A stretch of DNA of 64,000 nucleotides, from assembly GCA_003139615.1 (NCBI GenBank), contig PLJH01000015.1, positions 1 to 64,000 of the forward strand, given 5' to 3'. The translations under genes were made by a program, and so were the position numbers. Origin of the DNA: Alphaproteobacteria bacterium. Lineage in GTDB: Bacteria > Pseudomonadota > Alphaproteobacteria > Micropepsales > Micropepsaceae. The notes beneath the pieces were generated by a model. The model saw only the letters and a list, made by a program, of their open reading frames with translations, had not been told where the DNA came from and ran no database searches. Below, piece by piece: positions 20,689 to 30,700 of this stretch (position 1 is the first letter of the stretch; each line of letters opens with the position of its first letter).

Positions 20689-21123
20689 ATGAAGATCGAA
20701 GGCAGCGGCGGCGTTGACCGCACCAGCCTCAGGCGCATCGGCAAGAGCCCGACGTCCTCCAGCAGCAGCACGTTCAGCGTCTCCGAGGCGACAGAGGAAG
20801 CGCGCGCGGCGACAGTGTCTGCACCCGGCCCGATCGCGTCAGTTGAATCGATTCTCACTTTGCAGGGACTCGACGATTCGACCAGCGGCCGCTCCAAAAG
20901 CATTTCGCATGGCGAGCAATTGCTGGACATGCTGGACCAGGTCCGCGACGGCCTGCTGGCCGGTGGGATCCCCCGCGCCACCCTGAACCGGCTGGCAAGT
21001 GCGGTGAGCCGTCGCCAGGAGGGCTTCGCCGATCCCAAGCTCCAGACGGTGCTGGACGAAATCGACCTCCGGGCACGAGTTGAGCTTGCCAAACTCGAGC
21101 AGTCCGACCGCCTGCCCAGCTAA
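20689..21123 (+). CDS. fliX: Flagellar assembly regulator FliX
   Basis: MKIEGSGGVDRTSLRR...SISHGEQLLDMLDQVRDGLLAGGIPRATLNRLASAVSRRQEGFADPKLQTVLDEIDLRARVELAKLE, FliX-like. Confidence 0.8.
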   Translation: MKIEGSGGVDRTSLRRIGKSPTSSSSSTFSVSEATEEARAATVSAPGPIASVESILTLQGLDDSTSGRSKSISHGEQLLDMLDQVRDGLLAGGIPRATLNRLASAVSRRQEGFADPKLQTVLDEIDLRARVELAKLEQSDRLPS

Positions 21124-21245
21124 CCTTTTGCCGTTCAACAAGATTTTGTGTCAGTGCGGCTTCCGATTCCATTTGCTGCGGGGGCGGCTCACCTGTATAA
21201 ACCCGCCCGCTCGCTGAGGGGCGACTCGTCTTTTGGGGTGTACGC

Positions 21246-21662
21246 ATGAGTACAGATCTTCCGTCTGGCTACCGGCCTTCGGAGAGTGAACCCTTTATGA
21301 ATGAGCGGCAGAGGGAGTATTTCCGCCGCAAACTCCTGCGCTGGAAGGACGAGATCCTCCGCGAAAGCCGCGAAACGATCCAGAATCTCCAGGCCGAGAC
21401 GACGCAAAACGCCGATCTGGCCGACCGCGCCGCGACCGAAGCGGAGCGGCAGCTGGAACTCCGGACCCGCGACCGTCAGCGCAAGCTGATTGCAAAAATC
21501 GATGCGGCGATGCGTCGGCTCGAAGACGGTTCCTACGGTTTCTGCGAAGAGACCGGTGAGCCGATTTCTCTCAAACGCCTCGATGCCCGCCCGATCGCGA
21601 CACTCTCGATCGAAGCCCAGGAGCGTCACGAGCGCCGGGAACGCGTTTATCGCGACGACTGA
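21246..21662 (+). CDS. dksA: RNA polymerase-binding transcription factor DksA
   Basis: FMNERQREYFRRKLLRWKDEIL...DRAATEAERQLELRTRDRQRKLIAKIDAAMRRLEDGSYGFCEETGEPISLKRLDARPIATLSIEAQERHERRE. Confidence 0.93.
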   Translation: MSTDLPSGYRPSESEPFMNERQREYFRRKLLRWKDEILRESRETIQNLQAETTQNADLADRAATEAERQLELRTRDRQRKLIAKIDAAMRRLEDGSYGFCEETGEPISLKRLDARPIATLSIEAQERHERRERVYRDD

Positions 21663-21676
21663 AGCCGGAACTGGAA

Positions 21677-21700
21677 CGGCCGGATCCGAAGATCCGGCCG
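21677..21700. terminator. Strong 10-bp hairpin between convergent dksA and flgH; possible terminator, no T-run
   Basis: cggccggatc cgaa gatccggccg. Confidence 0.4.
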
Positions 21701-21738
21701 CTGCCCCAGTCCCCTCCGCCCCACAGAGCGGAATTCGA

Positions 21739-22479
21739 TTACCAAGGCATAAGGATGTCGAAGAGCTGCGAACCGTAACGCGGCTGCTGCACATCCGTGA
21801 TCTGGCCTTTGCCGCCATAAGCGACGCGGGCTTCGGCCACTTGCGCCAGGTTCACCGTGTTGTCGCTCGTGATGTCTTCCGTGCGCACGATGCCCGAAAC
21901 CTGCAGGTCGCGCATTTCCTGGTTCACCACCACCTGCTGGTGGCCGGTGATGACGAGATTGCCGTTGGCGAGAACCTGCAGAACGATTGCGGCCACCGTC
22001 AGATTGATCGTTTCCGACCGATTGATCTGGCCCGTGCCGGCATTCGACAGGTCCGATCCCATGTTCACGAGGCTCGCCGGATCGGCGCCGTTCTTCGTGA
22101 TCATGTTTTCGAGACCGAAGAGATTGGTCATGTTCGCCGTGTCGGAGTTCGCGCGCGTGCGCGTCGTCGCATTCGAGACCTCGGCCGTATCGGCAATCGT
22201 CACGTCGACCGTGATGAGATCGCCGATATGGCTGGCGCGCGGATCGTGGAAAAACGCGTGTGCGCCCTGCAGCCACAATGAATTTTCAGCATGAGGCCCT
22301 TCCGGCGCCGCAACCGGCATCGTCACGGGCCTGTAATTCGGATCCTTCGTCGGATCGACGATCGGCGCCAGCTGCGGCGTACCGCCGATATTCTGCAGCC
22401 GGTCCACGGCGTTGCAACCGGCAAGCGCAATACCCAACACGATGAAGCTTGCAAAGTGCTTCAGATATCCCGATTTCAT
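21739..22479 (-). CDS. flgH: Flagellar L-ring protein FlgH
   Basis: Lipobox FIVLGIALAGCNAV; SLWLQGAHAFFHDPRASHIGDLITVDVTIADTAEVSNATTR...GNLVITGHQQVVVNQEMRDLQVSGIVRTEDI. Confidence 0.93.
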   Translation of the reverse strand: MKSGYLKHFASFIVLGIALAGCNAVDRLQNIGGTPQLAPIVDPTKDPNYRPVTMPVAAPEGPHAENSLWLQGAHAFFHDPRASHIGDLITVDVTIADTAEVSNATTRTRANSDTANMTNLFGLENMITKNGADPASLVNMGSDLSNAGTGQINRSETINLTVAAIVLQVLANGNLVITGHQQVVVNQEMRDLQVSGIVRTEDITSDNTVNLAQVAEARVAYGGKGQITDVQQPRYGSQLFDILMPW

Positions 22480-22496
22480 TTTTGTTCCTTCAAGTC

Positions 22497-23009
22497 TCAA
22501 GGCTGTGTGGTGTCGGCGACTTTTGTGGACGCAGAGGTGACATCGCCCGCGCGCACAGTTCCAGGTCCCGTGACGACGCCGGTGATCTGGCGATAGGACA
22601 CAGGGTTGACGATCGTGACGGTTTCCCCCAGGCCTCCTTCGCTTGTGGCGCGGCCGGTGGCCATCAAGGTGATGCCCGGTTCATCGAACGTCATGGTGAC
22701 GGTCGAACCTTTGGCGACGAGCACCGGCAGGCGGACATCGTCGGTGCGCACGGCTTCTCCCGCCTGGATGAAGCGGCGCGCTTCCTTGCCGTCGAGTTCG
22801 CTCGTCGCGACCGCGACACCGCCGAGCGGGCGATCGCCCGTGACCATCTGATAGGTGAGATCGGAATCGACGATCGTCTCGCCGCGCTGGATATCGTGAA
22901 CCGGCACAACAATGCGCACATTGGCCGTTTGCGCCGGCTGCACGGCAGACGCCGGAATTGCGGCAACCATCGCAACCGAAAGGGCGAAAACCGCAGATAT
23001 CGCGCGCAT
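22497..23009 (-). CDS. flgA: Flagellar P-ring assembly chaperone FlgA
   Basis: VVPVHDIQRGETIVDSDLTYQMV...ARRFIQAGEAVRTDDVRLPVLVAKGSTVTMTFDEPGITLMATGRA. Confidence 0.9.
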   Translation of the reverse strand: MRAISAVFALSVAMVAAIPASAVQPAQTANVRIVVPVHDIQRGETIVDSDLTYQMVTGDRPLGGVAVATSELDGKEARRFIQAGEAVRTDDVRLPVLVAKGSTVTMTFDEPGITLMATGRATSEGGLGETVTIVNPVSYRQITGVVTGPGTVRAGDVTSASTKVADTTQP

Positions 23010-23800
23010 CAGCCTTGTCCCATGCTTGCGGTCATCTGCAGCATATCGTTGGCGGCTGTGACGACCTTGGAGTTCATTTCATAGGCGCGCTGTGCGGTGA
23101 TCAGCGAGGTGATTTCCTGAACCGCATTCACGTTCGACGTTTCGAGAAAGCCCTGCTGGATCGTGCCGTAACCGGCCGCACCGGGAACGCCTGCCTGCGG
23201 CGCGCCCGAAGACTGCGTCTGTTGAAACAGATTGTCGCCGAGCGCATTGAGCCCCGCTTCATTGGGAAAGCGATCGAGCTCAAGCTGGCCCAATGTCGTG
23301 GGTGCACTGGCGCCGGGGACCGTCGCCTGGACCTGGCCCTGCGTATTGACCGTAACGGTGAGGGCGTTGGCGGGCACGCTGATGCCCGGCTGCACCGTGT
23401 AACCGTCTTGCGTGACGATCAGGCCCGCGGGGGACAACGCGAAATTCCCCGCACGCGTGAAAGAATCCGTGCCGTCGGGCATAACGACGCGAAAATAGCC
23501 GGGGCCCTGGATCGCGAAGTCGTAGGTGTTGCTCGTCGATTCGAGCGCGCCCTGCGAGGTGATGCGATAGACGGCCGATGTCCGAACGCCGGCACCCAAC
23601 TGGATTCCGTTCGGCAAAACAGTGCCGGAATCCGACGTCTGCGAGCCCGGCGTCTCGACGTTCTGGTAGAGCAGATCCTGAAACTCGGGCTGCTGGGTTT
23701 TGTAAGCGGTCGTGTTCATGTTCGCGAGATTGTTCGCGATCACTTCGACGTTTGTCTGCTGCGCCTGCATTCCGGTGGCAGCGATGCTCAATGCACGCAT
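23009..23800 (-). CDS. flgG: Flagellar basal-body rod protein FlgG
   Basis: MRALSIAATGMQAQQTNVEVIANNLANMNTTAYKTQQPEFQDLLYQ...NVNAVQEITSLITAQRAYEMNSKVVTAANDMLQMT. Confidence 0.95.
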   Translation of the reverse strand: MRALSIAATGMQAQQTNVEVIANNLANMNTTAYKTQQPEFQDLLYQNVETPGSQTSDSGTVLPNGIQLGAGVRTSAVYRITSQGALESTSNTYDFAIQGPGYFRVVMPDGTDSFTRAGNFALSPAGLIVTQDGYTVQPGISVPANALTVTVNTQGQVQATVPGASAPTTLGQLELDRFPNEAGLNALGDNLFQQTQSSGAPQAGVPGAAGYGTIQQGFLETSNVNAVQEITSLITAQRAYEMNSKVVTAANDMLQMTASMGQG

Positions 23801-23810
23801 GGAATTTCTC

Positions 23811-24548
23811 CTAGCCCGCCGTCTGGGCGAGTTTGTCGATCGACGCCATGTCCTGGCTCTGCTGGGTCTGGCTCAACTCGGCCGTCGCCTGATAGGAGCG
23901 CATGATTTCGATCATGTTCGAGATTTCGATCACCGGCTGCACGTTCGAGGATTCGAGCATGCCCTGGACCACCGTCGCTTTCGCGTTTGAATTTGCGGTC
24001 TGCGTCGTCGAATAGAGGCTGTCGCCCACTTTCTGCAGCGCGGCATCGTCGGCGAAATCGACGACTTTCAACTTGCCGATTTGATTCTGCGTTCCGTTGA
24101 TCGTGGCGCTGACGGTGCCGTCCGACGTCACGGTCACGTCGCCGTCCTGCGGCGTAATCGAAAGGGCTCCGCCTTGCGTCTCGACCTCATCGCCGCCTTC
24201 CGTCGAAAGCCGGCCGTTCTGGTCGAGCGTGAAATGTCCGTTGCGGGTGTACTCCTCGCCGGTCGCCGTCTGGATCGCGAAATAGCCGCTGCCGTGAATC
24301 GCGAAATCGAATTTTCCGCCGGTGGCCTGCATAGGCCCTTCGGTCATGTCGCGCACCACGCCCGTTTCCTGGACGTAGCTGACTTTTTGCGAGCCCTTTT
24401 CGCCTTCGCTGGGCTTCACACGCGCAACGTATTCCTGAAATGTCGGCGACTCGCGCTTGAAGCCGGCCGTTGACACGTTCGCGAGATTGTTCGCGATCGA
24501 GTCCATTGCCTGATATGCCGCCATCTGGTGCGACAGGCTGATAAGCAT
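23811..24548 (-). CDS. flgF: Flagellar basal-body rod protein FlgF
   Basis: MLISLSHQMAAYQAMDSIANNLANVSTAGFKRESPTFQEYVARV...ISNMIEIMRSYQATAEL. Start moved to 24548; the ORF extension overlaps a sigma54-like promoter. Confidence 0.92.
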   Translation of the reverse strand: MLISLSHQMAAYQAMDSIANNLANVSTAGFKRESPTFQEYVARVKPSEGEKGSQKVSYVQETGVVRDMTEGPMQATGGKFDFAIHGSGYFAIQTATGEEYTRNGHFTLDQNGRLSTEGGDEVETQGGALSITPQDGDVTVTSDGTVSATINGTQNQIGKLKVVDFADDAALQKVGDSLYSTTQTANSNAKATVVQGMLESSNVQPVIEISNMIEIMRSYQATAELSQTQQSQDMASIDKLAQTAG

Positions 24549-24600
24549 CGTCTGGTTCACGGCCGGATCCCTTCTGGTCCTGCTGCCTCGCGCTTCCTGC

Positions 24601-24616
24601 TGCAGCGGCTGTGCCA
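24601..24616 (-). promoter_or_regulatory. Sigma54-like -24/-12 promoter for flgF
   Basis: Minus strand TGGCACAGCCGCTGCA vs TGGCACGNNNNTTGCW, 53 nt upstream of the flgF ATG. Confidence 0.6.
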
Positions 24617-24667
24617 TGATGGATTCCGCGGGATCGCTGAATTTTTCACGGACCCGCGCACGGCATG

Positions 24668-24682
24668 CGGCAATTGCTGCCG
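24668..24682. promoter_or_regulatory. ftr/FlbD-like palindrome
   Basis: CGGCA-ATTGC-TGCCG adjacent to the flgF sigma54-like element. Confidence 0.5.
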
Positions 24683-24789
24683 GGTGAAGAATGCCTTAGG
24701 CGTGAATTCGACGCTTCGTTTGAACCACTCCTTAACCATGCCTGCCTAACGTCCCGGAACGCGGGAATTCCTGCGGCCCGGAGAGCGGA

Positions 24790-25332
24790 ATGGCCAAAGA
24801 CAAGTCGAAATCCGAAACGGAAGAGCCCGAGAAGGGCGCGGACGGGGCCGAAGGCGACGCCCCGAAGAAACGTTTTGGTAAGAAATTCCTTCTGATCGCG
24901 GGGGCCGGCGCACTTGTTCTGGTGCTCGGCCTCGGTGCGGGCGCCTATTTCCTGTTTTTCAGCGGCTCAAGCGATGTCCACAAGACAAAAATGGCAGGTG
25001 GCGCGCCTGTACCGCTCGTAGCGCCCCAGGTCGCGTTCTTCGACATGCCCGACATCGTCGTGAACATCCAGACCGCCGACGGAACGCCCGCTTATCTCAA
25101 GCTGTCCGTATCGCTCGAGCTCGACGGAGCCGACGAGAAGCCCGGACTGCAAGCGTTGATGCCGCGCATCGTGGACCAGTTTCAAAGCTACCTGCGCGAA
25201 TTGCGGGTCGACGATCTGCGCGGATCGGCAGGCGTGATGCGCCTGAAAGAAGAATTGTTGCGCCGGATCAACGTGGCCGCAGCGCCCTTTTCGGTCCGAG
25301 ACGTGTTGCTCAAAGAAATGATCGTTCAGTAA
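24790..25332 (+). CDS. fliL: Flagellar basal body-associated protein FliL
   Basis: FLLIAGAGALVLVLGLGAGAYFLFF TM; FFDMPDIVVNIQTADGTPAYLKLSVSLEL...RINVAAAPFSVRDVLLKEMIVQ. Confidence 0.93.
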   Translation: MAKDKSKSETEEPEKGADGAEGDAPKKRFGKKFLLIAGAGALVLVLGLGAGAYFLFFSGSSDVHKTKMAGGAPVPLVAPQVAFFDMPDIVVNIQTADGTPAYLKLSVSLELDGADEKPGLQALMPRIVDQFQSYLRELRVDDLRGSAGVMRLKEELLRRINVAAAPFSVRDVLLKEMIVQ

Positions 25333-25342
25333 CGGGAACCCC

Positions 25343-26422
25343 ATGGCAGACCCTCAAGACGAGAATGCAAAAGCGGAAGAAGCTCTCGAAGCCGCAGGCA
25401 CTGATGCGCCGGGTGAAGTTATTGCCGCGCCTGCCGTTGCGACCAGCGCCGAGCGCATCCTGAATCAGGACGAGATCGACAGCCTGCTCGGCTTCGACGT
25501 CAACGATGACGGCCTGCAGGACAAAAGCGGCGTTCGCGCGATCATCAATTCCGCGCTTGTCTCTTATGAACGCCTGCCGATGCTCGAAATCGTCTTCGAC
25601 CGTCTCGTGCGGCTGATGACGACGAGCCTGCGCAATTTCACGTCGGACAACGTGGAGGTGAGCCTCGACAATATCACCTCGATCCGTTTCGGCGACTATC
25701 TGAACTCCATTCCGTTGCCGGCGATCCTTGCAGTGTTTCGCGCCGAGCAGCTCGACAATTACGGACTGTTCACTGTGGACTCGAACCTCATTTATTCGAT
25801 CGTCGACGTGCTGTTGGGCGGGCGTCGAGGCACGGCTGCGATGCGGATCGAAGGCCGGCCCTATACGACCATCGAACGCACGCTCGTCCAGCGCATGACG
25901 GAAGTGATTCTCCAGGACATGTGCCAGGCCTTCGAGCCATTGGCGCCGGTCAATTTCGTGCTCGATCGCCTCGAGACCAATCCCCGCTTCGCCGCGATCG
26001 CACGGCCCGCCAATGCCGCCATCCTCGTCAAGCTGCGCATCGACATGGAAGACCGCGGCGGCCGCACGGAATTGCTCTTGCCCTATGCGACGCTCGAACC
26101 CATCCGCAAACTTCTGCTGCAGCAATTCATGGGCGAAAAGTTCGGACGCGATTCGATCTGGGAAAGCCATCTCGCGACGGAATTGTGGTCCACCAAGGTC
26201 GACATCGACGCGATCCTCGACGAACAGATCATGTCTCTGAACAAGGTCCGGAACCTCGAAGTCGGACAGACCCTTATGCTGAACTCGGGTCCCGATTCCA
26301 AGATCGAGCTGCGCTGCGGCGGCGTCCCGCTGCTGCGCGGGCGCATGGGGCGGGTCGGCTCCTCGGTCGCCGTCCGGGTCGATGACGCGATCGAACGTAC
26401 GGATGCTTCGCGCGCACTCTAG
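25343..26422 (+). CDS. fliM: Flagellar motor switch protein FliM
   Basis: ILNQDEIDSLLGF...YERLPMLEIVFDRLVRLMTTSLRNFTSDNVEVSLDNITSIRFGDYLNSIPLPA...LVQRMTEVILQDM. Confidence 0.97.
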   Translation: MADPQDENAKAEEALEAAGTDAPGEVIAAPAVATSAERILNQDEIDSLLGFDVNDDGLQDKSGVRAIINSALVSYERLPMLEIVFDRLVRLMTTSLRNFTSDNVEVSLDNITSIRFGDYLNSIPLPAILAVFRAEQLDNYGLFTVDSNLIYSIVDVLLGGRRGTAAMRIEGRPYTTIERTLVQRMTEVILQDMCQAFEPLAPVNFVLDRLETNPRFAAIARPANAAILVKLRIDMEDRGGRTELLLPYATLEPIRKLLLQQFMGEKFGRDSIWESHLATELWSTKVDIDAILDEQIMSLNKVRNLEVGQTLMLNSGPDSKIELRCGGVPLLRGRMGRVGSSVAVRVDDAIERTDASRAL

Positions 26423-26434
26423 AAGGAGAACGAC

Positions 26435-26854
26435 ATGACCATCTCATTGATCGTGGAATTGGCGCTGTCGGGACTTCTTCTCGCGACCATCGGCTATTGC
26501 GCGGTGCTCGAACGACGCCTGTCTGCGCTGCGCAAAGGCCAGGACGGGCTCAGGGAAACCATCGGGGATCTGAACAGCGCGATCGTGAACGCCGGCGCAT
26601 CGATGCGGGCGCTCAAAGCGCACGCCGCAGATGCGGCAGAGGCCCTCGACGACCGCCTTGGGCGCGCTCGCGGACTCATCGACGAACTGGCCATGCTCAC
26701 CTCGGCCGGCGAACGCATCGCCGATCGTATCGATCGCACGGCCACGACGCCCCGCGCCGCCGCGAACGGCGCCACGCCTGCCGTGCTCGCCAGTCGGCTC
26801 AACGCGTTGCGGCCGGAAGCCCTGAGGCCGGAAGCTTTGAGGAACGTACGGTGA
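26435..26854 (+). CDS. DUF6468-like flagellar-cluster protein
   Basis: Short TM protein MTISLIVELALSGLLLATIGYCAVLERRLSALRKGQDGLRETIGDLNSAIVNAGASMRALK, between fliM and motE-like. Confidence 0.65.
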   Translation: MTISLIVELALSGLLLATIGYCAVLERRLSALRKGQDGLRETIGDLNSAIVNAGASMRALKAHAADAAEALDDRLGRARGLIDELAMLTSAGERIADRIDRTATTPRAAANGATPAVLASRLNALRPEALRPEALRNVR

Positions 26855-27684
26855 AGTTCGGAAACCTTTCCAAACATCTTCGCCTGCTCCCGGCCGTCAT
26901 GGTGCTGGGCGTGGCGCTTCTGGGGCTGAAAACGACGGGGCTCGTCATGGAAGCCCGCGCGCAGGACGCGACATCTGCTGCGCCCGCGCCACAGCAAACG
27001 GACGCTACGCCTTCCGCCGAGGCCGGCGATTCGGCGGACGATCCCGAGACGTCCAGCGGACAAGTGGACGTGCTCACAAGCCTCTCCAAGCGCCGCGCGG
27101 AACTCGACGCACGCGAACGCGATGTCGAAATGCGCGAGAATCTGATCAAGGCTGCCGAAGATCGCGTCGACAGCAAAATCGCCGACTTGAAACAGCTCCA
27201 AACCCAGATTCAGGCACTGCTGCAGCAGCACGACGACGCGCAGCAGAAACAGATCGATTCGCTCGTCAAGACCTACTCTTCGATGAAACCGAAGGATGCC
27301 GCACGCATCTTCGACAACCTGAACGACGACGTTTTGCTGGCGGTCGCATCGGGAATGAAGCCGGATGTTCTGGGCGCTATTCTCGCGCAGATGCAGCCGG
27401 AGGCCGCACAGAAGCTGACCGTCAAGCTTGCCGACAAGCTCAAATTGCCCGAAACAGCGCAAGCGACACCGGCGCAGGTGGCTGCACTCGCACCCTCGCC
27501 CGCGTTGCCGGCAATCACGTCGAACGCGGCAGCAGGAACACCGGCGCCCATCGCCGCAACGTCGACAACTCCCGCTTCAGGCGCGCCAACAGCCGCAGCG
27601 CAAACGGCCGGCACATCGCCTGCTCCCGCACAAGCTGCGAAGGCTCCGGCTGCAAGCGCCGTTGCGCCTGCCGGCGGAAAATAG
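26851..27684 (+). CDS. MotE-like flagellar motor chaperone
   Basis: GTG start overlapping upstream stop; VKTYSSMKPKDAARIFDNLNDDVLLAVASGMKPDVLGAILAQMQPEAAQKLTVKLAD typical MgtE-N/MotE segment. Confidence 0.75.
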   Translation: MKFGNLSKHLRLLPAVMVLGVALLGLKTTGLVMEARAQDATSAAPAPQQTDATPSAEAGDSADDPETSSGQVDVLTSLSKRRAELDARERDVEMRENLIKAAEDRVDSKIADLKQLQTQIQALLQQHDDAQQKQIDSLVKTYSSMKPKDAARIFDNLNDDVLLAVASGMKPDVLGAILAQMQPEAAQKLTVKLADKLKLPETAQATPAQVAALAPSPALPAITSNAAAGTPAPIAATSTTPASGAPTAAAQTAGTSPAPAQAAKAPAASAVAPAGGK

Positions 27685-27701
27685 GCGGGCGAACGAAACA
27701 A

Positions 27702-30700
27702 ATGGGGCGAATCTCGCGACACTGCCGGCCACGCGCCAAGGCGCAGTCGATCGCGTGCGCGCCGATGGTTCGCCGATTGGCCGGCTTCGCGGCGCTCGCG
27801 TTCGCTATGGCAACGGGCACCGCGCAGGCCGACAATGTGAGCACGTCCTCCGGAAATGGGTTCGCCCGCATCATCTTCGTGCTCGATCCGGTTGCACACG
27901 CAAAACCCGTCATGAGCGACGGCGTTCTGACTCTCACTTTCGACCGCAAGATCGCAATCGATCCCAATGCACTCGCACAAGGTTTAAGCGCCTATATTTC
28001 CAGTGTGCGCGTCGACCCGGACGGCGAAACGTTCCGCCTAGCGCTTGCGCAAAGCGCACGTCTTCACACCAGCGCATCCGGGAACAAGATTGCAGTCGAT
28101 TTATCGCCGCAAACTTTTGCGGGCACGCCTCCCGATCTTCCGCCGCCTCCGCCGCGGCAAGCGACCGCCGTGGACGTTGCAAAGCTGGCGGCGCTGCCGA
28201 TTCGCGCGGGCGCCTATTCCAACTTCACGCGGCTGGTTTTCGATTGGCCGAAAAATGTCCCCTACGCCGTGTTCCCGGGCGCAGGCAACATCACGATCCG
28301 TTTCGAAGCGATGGCGCGCCCCGATTTCGTATCGTTCGAGCATGTTTCTCCCCCCTGGGTGAAGGAAGCGGGTTGGCGGATCGAGAACAAAGGCACCGTC
28401 ATAGAATTCCAGACGGATTCGTCGTCGGGCTATCACGATTTCCGCGACGGCAGCAAAATCGTTCTCGATATCCTCGCGCCGAAATCGGATGCCGCCGCTT
28501 ACAACCCTCCCGGAACGGAGAAAGGCGAAAAATCGAAGATCACAAAGTTTGCGGCGAACAATGCCTTAACAACGGCACAAGCCGGCGCGATTGCAGACAC
28601 AGCCGCAAAACTGAAGGCCGATGTGCCGCCGTCGCAGGCCGCAACGAAGCCGCCGGCGCCTTCAACCCAAGTGCCCGCTGCAACCCCTCCAACCACTTCT
28701 AACTCCGCGGCAGCTCAGGCGTCCGCGCAAACCGAGACTGCGCCAAACACATCAACACCTGCCACGGCAACACCAGCGGGCACGCCTCCGCTCCCGGCAT
28801 CCGCGAACGAAGCACAGGCGCAGCGCACCCATGAAGGCGCCATCGTGACCTTGCCGGGTGCAGCCACGCACGCCGCCGCGGTCTTCATTCGGAATATGAC
28901 GGCATGGATCGTCGTCGACGGCGCACCCACAATCGATGCGACACATCTCAAGACGTCGCTCGGCGAATTCCCGGCTTCCGTGGATGTATCGACCGGCAAC
29001 AATGTGACGGTGCTGCGCCTCGGTCTCAAACAACCGGAGCAGATCGCAGTCCGCGCCGACGGTTCGAATCTCAGCGTCATCGTGGCGCCCCATGCGACCG
29101 AGACCGTGACGGCCGTCGCATTTCTGCGCGACGATGTGGATCCGAAAAGACCCGCGCTTTCGACGTTGATCCCCGGCGCAACGCATGTTGTGCCGCTGAT
29201 CGATCCGGTGGCGGGTGACTCCTTGCTGGTCGTACCGGCGGGGCTTGGACGCGCGACAATCGATCCGCACAATTATGCCGAATTCTCCGCGTTGCCGACG
29301 GCCGCCGGCCTTGTCGTTACGCCTCTCACCGACGATCTCGACGTGCGGGTCACGCAGTCGCGAGTCACGATTACGCGTCCAAACGGTCTTCAGCTGACCG
29401 CGCCGTCGCTGGCGGCTGCGGATTCTCCGGCCGCGCTCGCATCGACGAGCGACGGACCCTGCTTCCTCGATCTAGCATCCTGGGGTCACGCGGCAGGCGG
29501 AAATTTCCTCGACGCGCAACGCCGGCTCCGCAAGACGCTGGCATCGATGAAACCGGACGAAGCAAACCGCGCCCGTATTGCGCTCGCGCGCTTCTATCTC
29601 GGCAACGGATTTGGCGCCGAAGCGCTGGGCTTGATCGAGTTGACCCAGGCGAACGATCCGACGCTTCAAGGCGATTTGCAGCTGCAGACGATGCGCGCCG
29701 CGGCCGACTTCATGATGGGCCGGTATCACGACGCCCACAACGACATTGCCGGTCAGGCCTTCGACAACAATCGGCACGCCGCGTTCTGGCGCGGTCTGAC
29801 GGAAGCAGCGCTCGAGAACTGGGACGGCGCCCGCAAAGCCTTCGCGCTGGCCGATCCCGTTCTGCATCGCTATCCGCCGGAATGGCAGGCGCGCGCACGC
29901 ATTGCGGAGGCAAACGCCGCGCTTGCGGCCGGGGGCATCGAAACGGCCGACTCGGAACTGCAGCGGCTGCCGCAAAACCTTTCCAAGCCCGTAATGCTCG
30001 ACGCCCAATTGGTTCGCGCACAACTCTATGCGCAGGAGGGCCGCACGCACGATGCGATGGACCTGTTCGAAGCCATCAAAAATGGTGGCGACGATCGCGT
30101 GGCGGCCGAGGCAATCTACGACCGGGTGGAAGCAGGGTTGGCCGCCGGCGCGCTGTCGCAGGACGCCGCAATCTCGCAACTTGAGATGTTGCGTTATCGT
30201 TGGCGTGGCGATGTGCTTGAACTCAAGACGTTGCGAAAGCTCGGCGCGCTCTATTTCGGCAAGCAGCGCTGGCACGATGGATTGCAGATCCTGCGCACGG
30301 CATCGCAGAACTTCCCCAGCGAGGACGTCGCGCGCCAGGCGCAGGACGACATGCGCGATACGTTTGAAACGCTGTTTCTCAAGGGCAAAGCGGACGCGAT
30401 GCCGCCGATCGCCGCCTTGTCCCTGTTTTACGACTTTATCGACCTGACCCCCATCGGCCCCAATGGCGACGAGATGATCCGTCGCATGGCGGATCGGCTG
30501 GTCGCGGTCGACCTGCTCGGGCCCGCGGCGCAACTCCTGAACTATCAGGTGACGAAACGCCTCGACGGCATCGCGCGCGCCCAAGTCGCAACGCGGCTCG
30601 CCATGATCGAATTGATGGATCACAAGCCGAAGGATGCGCTGGAAGCCTTGCGCTCGACGCGGATCGCGGGCCTGCCGGACGACATCAACCATCAACGCAA

